Origin: Owenia fusiformis
Taxonomy: Eukaryota; Annelida; Polychaeta; Sabellida; Oweniidae
Direction: 5' to 3'
Length of the DNA: 64,000 nucleotides
NCBI GenBank assembly: GCA_903813345.2
Contig: CAIIXF020000008.1
Span: forward strand, 28,832,005 to 28,896,004
A program made the translations under genes and the position numbers. Below are positions 35,101 to 45,900 of the stretch, one piece after another. A model generated the notes under the pieces. That model ran no database searches and was not told the origin of the DNA. It was given only the letters and a program-made list of their open reading frames with translations. Position 1 is the first letter of the stretch; every line of letters starts with the position of its first letter.

Positions 35101-37554
35101 CATTGGCACTATATAACTGCAAAATTTGAGGTATGTAGGTTGGAAAATAAAAAAGTTGTAGTGTCTTGAAAAAAAAGTGGCGTTTTTTTGGCCCACCCTG
35201 TACTACCAACATTTCAACAATAGTTATTACTTTGGTTTAAAATGTAAAATGAAAAACTTTTTTTGCGCAAATTATTTACAAATACACACTCTTTCCATCA
35301 AATATGAGGAAAACCCGTCTACTATCTAGTATTCGAGTTATATTCCAGACGGACTGATCATGACTGACTGACCGGCGGACGCAGGGCTTCACTATATACC
35401 TACCAAACTTCGTTCGTTGGGATAACAATTCTAATAGCGTCTCGTTATTGTTCAATCAATATAACAGCATGTCACGGTTCTCGCGTAATCTAAACATTTC
35501 TAAGTATTTCCGACTCACTCACTTCCATTAACAAATTAAATCCACTGATGGATGTTCGCTTTGCTCTTTCACACTAACTCCATTATCAGTTCTTTTGTTT
35601 GAAAATTACAATACAATGCATAGGTAGCGTTCATTATAAGAATACAGATCGATAGGGTGGTTAAGTACCCCCCCCTCTCCCCCCTAAAAAAGCCAAACGT
35701 GTTAAGGATCATTGTAAGCCTTATTAGATACATTAGACAGCAAATATGATAAACAAGTTAAAATACGGATTAGTTCACCCACTGGCGGATCAAGAACCTA
35801 ACAAGGGTTGGGGGCAAATTTCAAATCTGATAAAATGTCGGAAAAACTTTTTGGGCCCCTAAATCCAAGTTGGGCCCAAACTTTGAAAAATATAAGGCCC
35901 ATTTTTTGATGGCCCAAAAAATTCCATGACTAAAAAATGTATTGCTTTGATATGTATTTTCTGTAAACTTTAAGTGTAAAGAATGCAGAAATAAGCAACA
36001 ATACTCCTTATTGTTTTTAAAAACAATTACAAAACAAAGCAAAATTAAAAAGATAGCTTTCTTAAACCGGTTTTTCTTTTCAAAACGATTCCTTGAGAAA
36101 ATATGTACGATCATCGATGTTGGCATTAGAGTTAAAATTGAAATATACGAGGGTTGTCCCAGAAGTAATGCACTATATGCTCTAAATTTCTTTAATATTC
36201 TTCAATTCAGCTGAAATTTTGTGTATATAACAATTGAAGTTTTATCTATTATATCCAGAGGTTTCAGCATCCAACATTAATATTAAGTCTTAATATGGTT
36301 GCTATAACAACATGGGGGTAGGGGTGGGCGGGGCAGGTACCGATTTTTCTAATTATGAAAAGATCTAAAGTGTTATTTTATTAATATTTCTTTCCTTTAA
36401 ATGGTCAAAATGTTTGGGAAATTGTTAAATTTATTCAGCATGATGTTAACCAAGTATGCATAATGACATTTAGCGCTGTGATGTCATAATACCACATTTC
36501 AATAGTCACGAATTCAAATACAGTCACAGTCAAGAAATTTCAAAAATGGCTGCAATTCTCACCTGATAACAGAAGGCCTTGCGTTTGGTGGCCTAATTTC
36601 ATACTTCACTTGGACTCACAGCCACGCAAAACAATGCTACCATGAAGAAAGTATATAAGGAGTATATACCAGATAGAACTACAATTATGGGGTGGCAGAA
36701 GAGATTTAAAAGAGACAATTTGACCCTGTGTGACAACTCCAAACATGGGAGGCAAAAACTCCACAAGTCACAGTGGAAGAAATTGCCGAGAGTGTTTGAC
36801 CTGACAGGCATCAAAAGTACATAACATGCAAAGGGCAATATTTTGAGAAAATGTGAAATGGGACACTGTGCAATATACATCCATTAAATCCAGGATGTTC
36901 TCATAGTAATTTAGTATCTTAAAATGTCTTTTTGAGCATATATCTTATAGCTACACCAAATGGTATTTGTTGATTAATTATTTCATATTTTCAATTTTTA
37001 TTCCTTTTGACGTGACTGTATAACCTGCCCCGCCCTACCCAAACTCACCAACTTGATTTTATTATAACATCAATATGGTTTTATCAGTCAACATGAAAAT
37101 CTCTAGAATAATCAAAATGTCTCCAAGGAACATTTACCCAAAATTTCATGGAAAAATATCAATAATTGATAAAGTTAGAGCATTACTTCTGGGACAACCC
37201 TCGTATATCTTATTGACTCTTTAGATGTCATGTTCTGACATGTATATTTGACAGCATTTTGAATGACATAAACAGTACAAAAGAAGAGTACACATGCATC
37301 ATTTGTTGAGAAAATAAAAAATTTGGTACACCTACCACGTCCACTATTTGAGTCAATGCCAAGTCCATTGTTACCACTACGGGTTCAGATGCGTTTTTCA
37401 CCGGACGTACAAACGGATCATAGTTTTCCAGCAGGTACTTTTTCAGCAAGAGCTCTGCCGTCATCAAATCTTGGGACAGCCCTTCCACAAGATACATCCT
37501 TAGGACTCCCGTTACTATGGCAACGATTTGGAGATACCACATCAAAACACCCAT
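29131..37554 (-). CDS. CHRNA-like: Nicotinic acetylcholine receptor-type alpha-like subunit (receptor A), 6 exons
   Basis: Exons on the minus strand: 37554-37336, 33352-33308, 31307-31198, 30939-30401, 29979-29753, 29472-29131 (TGA); 1482 nt, 493 aa. A signal peptide (MGVLMWYLQIVAIVTG) precedes the ligand-binding domain. The Cys loop is CKMDVQNFPYDVQNC, the loop B Trp is in FGSWAY, and loop C is YNCCAEPY with the vicinal Cys pair that marks alpha subunits. M1 is YYTFNVVLPCVFIVIV. M2 is GERIQLSITLLLSLTVFLLF; its intermediate Glu predicts a cation channel. M3 is in exon 5 and M4 near LIMLILLCFMIY. The cytoplasmic loop is short. Exons of 45 and 110 nt match the classic nAChR gene structure. Transmitter and stoichiometry cannot be read from the sequence. 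An earlier in-frame Met lies at 37608. Confidence 0.93.
30040..30390. repeat. Degenerate minisatellite in receptor A intron 4
   Basis: Repeated blocks of the type cattggtgttgttaact-cag recur about seven times with variable spacing between exons 4 and 5. Confidence 0.5.
31560..32899. mobile_element. Foldback element with long inverted repeats, in receptor A intron 2
   Basis: The left end cgttcacaccaatggcgctt and the inverted right end (ggtgtgaacg, preceded by aagcgccgtt) are bordered by TA. The inverted repeat continues for about 145 bp or more. The right arm is present twice in tandem (about 32545-32730 and 32740-32899). The interior is a dense array of aagcg / gctttgttacgctt-like words. Apparent open frames here are by-products of the repeat. 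Confidence 0.85.
33460..34560 (+). mobile_element. Mariner-type element e with about 370-bp inverted arms
   Basis: It starts cagggtgggccaaaaaattt and ends with the inverse ttttggcccaccctg, flanked by TA. The arms are inverted copies for about 370-390 bp. Between them lies a transposase C-terminal fragment (33890-34191). It lies in receptor A intron 1. Confidence 0.88.
33890..34191 (+). pseudogene. Mariner transposase C-terminal fragment
   Basis: The frame reads SHRAKVTLEYLEENKP, one in-frame stop, then DEWLPNTPDANSCDYHHWG and LKEVLQEKWRELPQESLDRAI. PDANSCDYHHWG corresponds to the mariner PDxNPxDxxxW motif with the third catalytic Asp. It is an inactive remnant. Confidence 0.8.
34580..35200 (+). 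mobile_element. Mariner-type element f with transposase remnant
   Basis: Ends are tagggtgggccaaaaaaacg (first base mutated from C) and the inverse ttttttggcccaccctg, with TA flanks. It begins 17 bp after element e ends. Around 34806-34995 the plus strand gives SPDANPSECRVWEGLQEIV and IQTGWKKLS, again a mariner C-terminus. Confidence 0.82.
35780..35950. mobile_element. Partial MITE of the CAGTGGCGGATC family
   Basis: It starts cactggcggatcaagaacc and has the same ggccc-rich interior as 5641-5780. No inverted right end was found before 36147, so it is truncated. The right limit is approximate. Confidence 0.5.
36148..37203 (+). mobile_element. Mariner element g (CGAGGGTTGTCCC ends, TA flanks)
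   Basis: Ends are cgagggttgtcccagaagta and the inverse tacttctgggacaaccctcg, bordered by TA. Plus-strand 36642-36824 encodes KKVYKEYIPDRTTIMGWQKR and a KHGRQK segment, resembling the helix-turn-helix N-terminus of mariner transposases. The catalytic part is absent. It lies in receptor A intron 1, about 130 bp from exon 1. Confidence 0.85.
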
Positions 37555-38162
37555 CACCCGGCTTGATAACTCTCGATAATTACTAAATGATGTCGAAGTT
37601 ACCCACATATTGTATTAGAAAAAGTTCCAATCGTCTATTAATTCCTATTTCAATTCCCTATTCCCAGCTCAGCTTAACCTGATGCGCAATATGTAGATCA
37701 TTTTGATTTCAAATGAAAAAAACCATCGTGCATAAATCGAGCAAGTAAGCAATAATATTGTCTGCAGGTTAAAATATGATACTGGAACAATCATATTCTA
37801 CCACACAAACATTACCAGGCCTCTCTCTTTTATGACCTATTAAGATATCATGAACGATTCAGTGAGCTCGTCGTACCATCAAAACTGACACGTATGATTG
37901 CCGCCCCGGGATTGCCGCACAGTATTATTTCAATCAGATTAATTAAGATTAATTCCATCAGCTATTATACATCTACTTTCTAAAAATATTGTTAGAGTGA
38001 TTCTTCTAATTTGGGGGATCGGTTTCAATACATTACGCTCTTTGTAAATACAGGAGTTCGATTCTAGTATGATAATGGAGACTTTAGCTGGCGATGTTTT
38101 TCACAACGTAATCGTGAACGCAACGTCCATGAACCAATACTATACAAATATTTAATTCTATT

Positions 38163-38270
38163 GAGGTGAATACCTGTGCATCTTTCACAAGTGATATTCC
38201 ACGAAGCCCGAGGGCTAGTGGAATATCATATTGTGAAAGTGTCACAGGTATTCCCCGAAAATAGAATTAC
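38163..38270. repeat. Short hairpin-forming dispersed repeat, copy 2
   Basis: It matches 2960-3054 over gaggtgaatac, tattccacgaagc and gtggaatatcat. Here the two ends also pair (aatacctgtgcatctttcac with gtgaaagtgtcacaggtatt), making a hairpin. Confidence 0.65.
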
Positions 38271-38288
38271 ATATTTGTTTGATTATTC

Positions 38289-39110
38289 ACTGTTATATTA
38301 TTCACTCACATCAATGGAATAACAAACTATCGATGTCTAATTACTTATAACAATGTACGGGTATATAATAATGAAATCAAAATTAAGTCGGACTGGTGAA
38401 TATCATTTGATATTCAACGGACGTTACGTGTAGTTCTTAACAAAAAATTCAAAAAGGCAATTAGTTAAGCTTTATTGTCCTGTTTAAGAACCCCTATTCT
38501 AACTTTCGAAATGGATTCTAACAGGAATCTACTGTTATATTATTCACTCACATCAATGGAATAACAAACTATCGATGTCTAATTACTTATAACAATGTAC
38601 GGGTATATATGAAGTCAAAATTAAGTCGGACTGGCGAATATCATTTGATATTCAACGGACGTTACGTGTAGTTCTTAACAAAAAATTCAAAAAGGCCTTA
38701 GTTAAGCTTTATCGTCCTGTTTAAGAACCCCTATTCTAACTTTCGAAATTGGATTCTAACAGGAATCTACTTGTTGAGATCTGATCAACTCGAGTTCTTC
38801 TGAGAAAATGAGGATTTCAGCAAGGGTGAATTGATTTTACATGGTGACATACATGATGGTATCCTCACGCTTAGTCAATGGTCATTGGTGCATGTCCCCA
38901 TGTTGAGTCAATGCAATCTTGCTAAAATCCTCATTTTCTCAGAAGAACTCAAGTTGATGAGTCTCAACAAGGAGATTCACGTAGGATAGTATTGTTAGAA
39001 TCCATTTTCAAAAATAAGAATAGGGGTTCTTGAACAGGACATTTGGCTTGCTTTTCGGAACATTTTGTTGGTACTAGTGACTTCCGTTGAATAGTATCGC
39101 ATGTTATTTT
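38289..39110. repeat. Tandem 242-bp duplication followed by an inverted partial copy
   Basis: Copy 1 (38289-38530) and copy 2 (38531 to about 38770) are nearly identical direct repeats starting actgttatattattcactc. About 38935-39110 carries an inverted, diverged copy of the right part (tcctcattttctcagaagaa, ataggggttcttgaacagga). It looks like a foldback element with a duplicated arm, in the region between the two divergent receptor genes. Confidence 0.8.
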
Positions 39111-39180
39111 TTATTCACGTGTAGGACATCGACCAATCAGAGAATGAGGTATATGGCAGTGATATAATTATTATATTCAT

Positions 39181-41440
39181 GTCTATTGAATACTATGCTG
39201 GCAATTTTGATTTCGATGCACAATGCTTCCTGAAGAAAATGATGTATGTCATACATAAGATGCGTTAGCACCAAATATCCTACGCAACGAGGTTGTTTAA
39301 AACATGTATCATAGAAAACCAGCTTAATGTCTCCATTATCTACATTAACCGGTAGAAGTTGAAAATAACAATATATTACCTTTGATCTGATTAGATACTT
39401 TCGCATTGGAAATATTTATATCCGTGTTTATTGAAACCGTGCACTCATCAAAAGGTAATTTTGTATCTATTATAGCATTAAAATAAGCATGATTTTATAT
39501 CGCTAATCGGGTATTAGCCTAATAGGTAGTACTAAATAAAATTGTCATCAAATGATGAACAATGTTTTGGATAAGAACGGATGGGCGGCGGAGCTATGAC
39601 GAACATGAATCATTTATGGTAGACGCCTTATAGAATACGCATTTAATTTCCTCTGTCAGGACGAACTTTTAGTGCATTATATACTATCCACTGCCAGGAC
39701 TTCTTTTGCTGAATGATTTTACCCCGACTAATTATTAAGTTAAAATAGACCAGCGTTTGCGTATTGTGACGTAACACGTTTAACAAAGGTAGCCATTTCA
39801 TGTTGCCTCCACTTAGAGTACTGCAAACTTCTTAAAAGCCGGGTTTTTAAAAGCAAGTTTGAAACTCAGTTTTGATCATTTTGATCCGCGTTATGCATGT
39901 TATTCTCGGAAAATAAGAAAAACTGATAATACGTACTTCTTTGCATGTTAATGCCTTGTTACCTGATTCTTTCACAATAATTTAAAGGCCCCATATAAAG
40001 TTTAAACCACTTTGGCTTAAATTGTAGTCTTACCCAATGTTATCAAAGTGTGATATGTGAAACTTTTTTTTTAAATTTCAAAAAGTGGTTTTTGATAGAC
40101 TTTTTGTTCCAAAATTTGTGAATTTATCTAAAACCAACTTTTGGAGGTCACTCATATCTTCTAATTAGCCACAATTCATACCAATGCATAGCATTCATCT
40201 TCCCGTGTTTTTTGCCGAAAAAATCAAGAAAATCGGTTCATAAATAAGCGAGAAATGAACTTATCAGTGCACGAAAATGGTTCTGAGAAAAATGCATTCC
40301 AAAATTTTAGTTCTCATAGAAACCAATGGTACAATGATATGTAAAACATAATTTATTTTTCCTTTTAACCTGGTTAGACAATCAACATTGTTTTTTTTAT
40401 GAAAGTCTAACATATTTAGAAAAGATTGACATCGAAAAAAAAATTTCAATTTTTTTCAAAAAGTTTTTGGTACCTTAATGACATCACTAATGTTTCAAAA
40501 TATTTTTGATATGCTAAAACATTAAAGTGGCCCATTAAATATGGCATTTTATTATTGAAATAGTGTGTCGTCCTTTGTTCAACCTTTGCATTGGTGTTAA
40601 AAAGATAATATTTTTTGAAATGCATTAAGAAATATTTGATGATTAAGAAATTTCAACTTTTTTTGAAAAATGGCGGGAAATTTGAATATTTGAGAAATGA
40701 AATGCTCACAACTTTTTTTTCAAAATTTTTTTTTCGTTCAAAAATCTCTAAAATCACTTTTTAAGTCCTGACAAATAGTAAATGAATGATAAAAAAATAT
40801 TTTCGAACTTTAGACGGGGACTTTAATGAATGTGATATTTTAATGAATAATCCAAATAAAAAGGGAGTTATCAATTTATAGCAAGAATCAATTGGCTGTT
40901 GCATTACAAGGGTTTACGGTTTCCTTGTGCCTTCATACTCAATTGGACAAGTAAGTACGTATTCCATAGTAAGGCGAGACCTAATCCCCGAGGACCGAAA
41001 TTCGACATATTCACGTACAAGTTATCTTTAAAAGTGTAGTTTAACCCCCGGATTTTCAACCTCAATTACTCGGAGGTGATAGGCCATATTAGACCACATC
41101 GTAGTCGTATAAATTCATCACGTTATTAGTTGAATTTTAAATAGCGTTCTTTTGTAAATGGTATTAAACGTGTTTTTTAGATCTTACTTTATTACCTCCA
41201 AGAGTGAATATCCAAGGTAACATTTATTTTCATCAATGTTATATTTCTATGATATCTCGTATAGCCGACTACTGTGAAGCATAATTCATGCACGGAATAT
41301 AAATATCTGTATATCTTGAGATCTAATATGGTAGGATGTAAATGTTTCATGCTTTAATATCAATTCTATGAGATTATTTATGATGTTTTTTTTTATACAA
41401 AACCGTACTAGAAGAGCTCGGTTCAGAGGAAATAATAGCA
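39181..41440. other. Intergenic stretch between the divergent receptor genes
   Basis: AT-rich sequence with no recognisable gene, exon or ended transposon. Open frames are short and without domains. Confidence 0.6.
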
Positions 41441-41450
41441 ATTATGATTG

Positions 41451-41790
41451 AAAGAATATGGAAAGGACTTGCATAATGTAAAAGGACTTGCAGAATGTGA
41501 TAGCACTTGAAGAATAGGACTTGCACAATGCATTTATAAAGAACTTGTAGAATATGTATAGGACTTAAAGAATAAGTGCAGGACGCACTGGACTTAAAGA
41601 ATATATGCAGAAATTGTGGAATATGTATAAAAAACTTTCAGAATATATAGAGGACTTGTAGAATATGTGAAGAAATTGTAACATATGTATAAGACTTACA
41701 GAATATATAAAGGACTTGCAGAAGTTGTAGAACATATACTTCTAAGACTACCTTGTACAATATGTATAGGACTTATAAACTATATCAAAG
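41451..41790. repeat. Degenerate minisatellite, unit about 20 bp
   Basis: Many variants of aggacttgcagaatatgtat follow one another with variable spacing (ggacttgcataatgt, ggacttgcagaatgt, ggacttgtagaatatgt and so on). Confidence 0.7.
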
Positions 41791-42379
41791 ACTTGCAGGA
41801 TGCATATACTTTTAGGGATTCTTGATATTTTGCAGATTATTTAGTTGTTGGAACCTGACTTTTGTAGAATTTCAGCAATAATGAACATAATGACTCTACC
41901 TTGACGTCACATCAACGATCTGAGTTTTGAATTTGACTATCATTTTCATATGCGATACTGAAGATAAGGATTTTTGTTAGTGCATAGTATATGGATTTTT
42001 TAATTTATAGGAAAAAGTCGTGTACGCATCTAATGTATGGATTTTTATAGTAAATACCAGATATTATGACACCGTGATTGACTTTAGTGCTTATAATAGA
42101 ATGAAGTAATGTAATGTAGACTAGTGATTCAGTGCCATAAAAATATCACATAACATCCAAATATCTATTACAACATATGTACACACTTATTATTGTGCAT
42201 TTATAAGCATTAGCTGATGGTCTAACAGCATTACAAATACTGAATTGAAAAATTGCATGCCAGTAGAATAGGCATGGAAAAATGGTAGATCCATACATAA
42301 GGATTTAGAGCATCTATTCATATTGAAGTAAAAAGGGACATATACATAGGATTAAGTCTATTTAAAATAGGAGAATGAT

Positions 42380-42907
42380 TACGTCTAAAAGTACATATAA
42401 TCGTGCCATTAAAGCACCAAATTCAAATTCAGATTCAAAGCAATCTTTACATATTGTAGAATTTTAAAAGTACATATAGCCCTGCCATAGATAAAGATTC
42501 AATGTAATCTAAACATATTGAAGTAGAAATGTAAAAGTAAAATTAGCCGTGCCATAGATATAAGGATTCACTCTATACATATTGAAGTAGAAATTTAAAA
42601 GTACATTTAGACGTGCCATAGATAAGGATTCACTCTATACATATTGAAAAAGAAATTCAAAAGTACAATTAGACGTGCCATAGATAAGGATTCACTCTAT
42701 ACATATTGAAGTAGAAATTCAAAAGTACAATTAGCCGTGCCAGAGATACGGATTCAGTCTATACATATTGAAGTAGTAATTCAAAAGTACAATTAGCCGT
42801 GTCAGGGATAAGGATTCAATCTAAACATATTGAAGTAGAATTCAAAAGTACATATACTTGTATAGCCGTACAGAATTTTAAAGTACATATAGCCGTGCTA
42901 ATTGAAA
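42380..42907. repeat. About 62-bp minisatellite abutting the receptor B start codon
   Basis: Roughly eight copies of a unit containing aaaagtacaattagccgtgc, catagataaggattca and tacatattgaagtagaaatt. The last, partial copy (aaagtacatatagccgtgct) ends about 10 bp before the ATG at 42908, so the array forms the 5' UTR or core promoter of receptor B. Confidence 0.85.
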
Positions 42908-45900
42908 ATGGATGGTTCGATGTTTTATCACCTGATCATTGTCATAATTGCGGAAATCCTCATGGCATGCCATGTGGAATGTTTTAATGAAAGTTATCTA
43001 ACGCCTGAATCTTTACTGGTAAAACACCTGATGACTAACTACGATTCTAATGTGCGTCCTGTGAAAAATGCAGAAAAACCAACCGTGGTAACAATGGACA
43101 TTTCATTGAATCAGATAGTGGACGTGGTAGGTGTTTCCATGGTTATTTTCATGACTTTTTACAGAGTACAGTAATACCTGTTTAAGTGAACACATCACTC
43201 TAGTGAACACCTGTGTTTAGTGAACACCATCTCAAGACACATTTTATTGACTCCTGTATAAAATCCCCTCCTGTAGTGAACACCTACCTACAATGAACAA
43301 TTTTTGTGGTTGTTCACTTTATACAGGTTTACTGTATTTACACAAGTGTCCCAACATTAAGAGAAAACATAAGGTACATACATATACAGGGAGAAATAAC
43401 AAGGAAGATATCTGATGGTAAATTCATATGCTACATTGGTATTCATAAACACCCCAAAATCAAAATTGATTTTAGTGATCATAAAATTCCCAATAAAATG
43501 ACACTGAACTCGGGTGACAACAAATTGATATAGGGTTGCAATATGCTATCCCTTTTGGTATTTGATCTTGCGTGCGATTAACATATCATAATCTTAATTC
43601 TTTATATTCTACAATACAATTCATTTTTCAGAGCGAGAGACACCAAACCATAGTGACAGCAGTTTGGCTCCGATTTGTAAGTTCTTCCCTGGTCATCGCT
43701 AAACCCATGTAGTCTGTGGTAGCGTTAAAATTACAATGCGTGTGAACAAATTGAATTAATGAGAAGTCCACGTAATAAGTAGGGCAATTTGCATCATCAA
43801 GTTCCAGTAATGATTGTTTTAAAATAGACCGTGCCAGGCGAAATATGTGCCAAATATTACGAATTGGACATATTTCTGAGATAACGATATTGTTTGGAAT
43901 TTACTAAACATTTTGAAATTCGAAAAGGGTAAAAAGTTGCACGTTGGGATGTAGATTAGGCTCCAATGTTATACCAATATGTTTGCCTGAGCACTACTTT
44001 GACTTTTGTTAACAGTCATATGAGTGACATAATAATGGGCTTGCGTTTTTTAGGCATGGGATGACTATTTTCTGAAATGGAATGAATCTGAATTTGGAGG
44101 AGTAAAGATAGTGCATTTGCAGCCAACGGATGTATGGATTCCCGATATCACCCTATATACGAGGTAAGTTTGGTTCGATTCAAAATATTACCCTATATAT
44201 AAGGTATGTTTGGCTCGATCCAAGACATCACCCTTTATACCGTGGTCAGAGCAATGTCAGGTATATAATAGCATTTGGGACAGGGATGATATCGGGTTTA
44301 GAGGGATGATATCAAGGATGAGATTGATATCATCCCGGGAAAATTCAAAAATTTTACAATTTTTCCCCCAAAATTCATTTAAAAAACAACATTTTTTCAA
44401 AATTTTGAATTTTTCCCAAATTTTTCATTTTTTCGAATTTTCTCATTTTTTCAAAAAAATAATTTATGCTCTTGACCATGGTATAAGGTCGTTATTCACC
44501 TGTCGGGATCATATGGGTAATATCCCTCGGATGATAAATATTGATATCGTCCTTGTGATATTCCCCACATCAGATCCCTCCTGGTGAATAACTACTTTAT
44601 TTACGAGGTAAGTTTGGTTCGATTCAAGATATCACCATATATGGGAGGTAAGTTTTGTTTGATCAAGATATTATCCTTTATAAGAGGTAAGTTTGGTTCG
44701 ATTCAAGATATCATACTACTGTATCAAGATGAGTTTGATTTGGACAAGTAATCACACTGGCGGATTAGGGGGGAGGGGGGCTGGGGCCAAAAAAGGCCTT
44801 AACTGGGCCTATTAAGGCCTTATTTTTCAATTTCAGGCCAAGTTTTGAAGAAAATGGGCCTCACAATGTGGGCCCACTTTTGGGTTATAGGGGCCCAAAA
44901 ATTTTTTCCGGACGTTTTTTTCTCTGACTTGAAATTTGCCCCCCCCCTTGTTGGTTCCCAGATCCGCCCCTGAATCACCCTTTATATTAGTAACCCTTTA
45001 GATAGGTTTGGGTTGTTCTAAAATATCATCTTGACTACGATGTAATTAAAATACGTTAGCGAAAGTGTCAAAGGGAAATGACCAAAAATAGCTACACAAC
45101 GTAACAGCAAGGAAAAGAAAATACCCAAGAGTACATCAGTAACAAGGAAAACAAATATTAAATCCCAACTGTCCAAAACAATTATCTTCAACAATATCTG
45201 ATTACCCCCTCCCCCACCACTCAAATAAGTACAAATATCACAATCCTAGACCATAACACCAAGGGATTACTTCGGTCCAAAGCCTTCTCTATATTATAAG
45301 CTAGAGACTCGAGTAACCAAGGGACAATTTCATTTTTTAAAAGAAACAGTGTCTAATACCTCATTTTGTTGTGTTTTGTAGTATTACATGCGAGTTTTAC
45401 GAGACAGACAAATTCCGACTATCCCAAACCATGATCTAACTACTCAAATAAGTACCAATAGCACAATTCTAGACCACAACACCAAGGGACATTTCATTTT
45501 TTGAAAAGAGATAGTGTCTAATACCTCATTTTGTTGTGTTTTGTAGTATTACAGGCCAGTTTTACGAGACAGACAAATTCCGACTAAGAGTTACAAGCGA
45601 CGGAAACATTCACTGGTACATCCCAACCAGATTTATCAGTACATGCAAGATGGAGGTTCAGAACTTTCCCTATGATATCCAGATCTGTAAACTCAAGTTT
45701 GGATCATGGGGATTCTCTGGCTTAGAGTTGGACCTCCGATGTAAAACTGACTCGGCAGACTTGGCGTCGTATGAATCAAATGGAGAATGGGACGTGATGT
45801 CAGTTAATGCGGAGCGGCATTCCATATTATACAACTGTTGTCCAGAGCCCTACATTGATGTGACTTACTACATCAAGATCAAACGGAAGCCTCTCTATTA

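Noticed and set aside
29131-37554. Glycine/GABA-type anion channel for receptor A
   Set aside because: The vicinal Cys pair in loop C, the -1' Glu in M2 and the 45- and 110-nt exons fit nAChR-type cation channels; the anion-channel PAR motif before M2 is absent.
42380-42907. CRISPR-like direct repeats upstream of receptor B
   Set aside because: Units are contiguous and diverge gradually with no unique spacers; the window is clearly eukaryotic, so this is a minisatellite.
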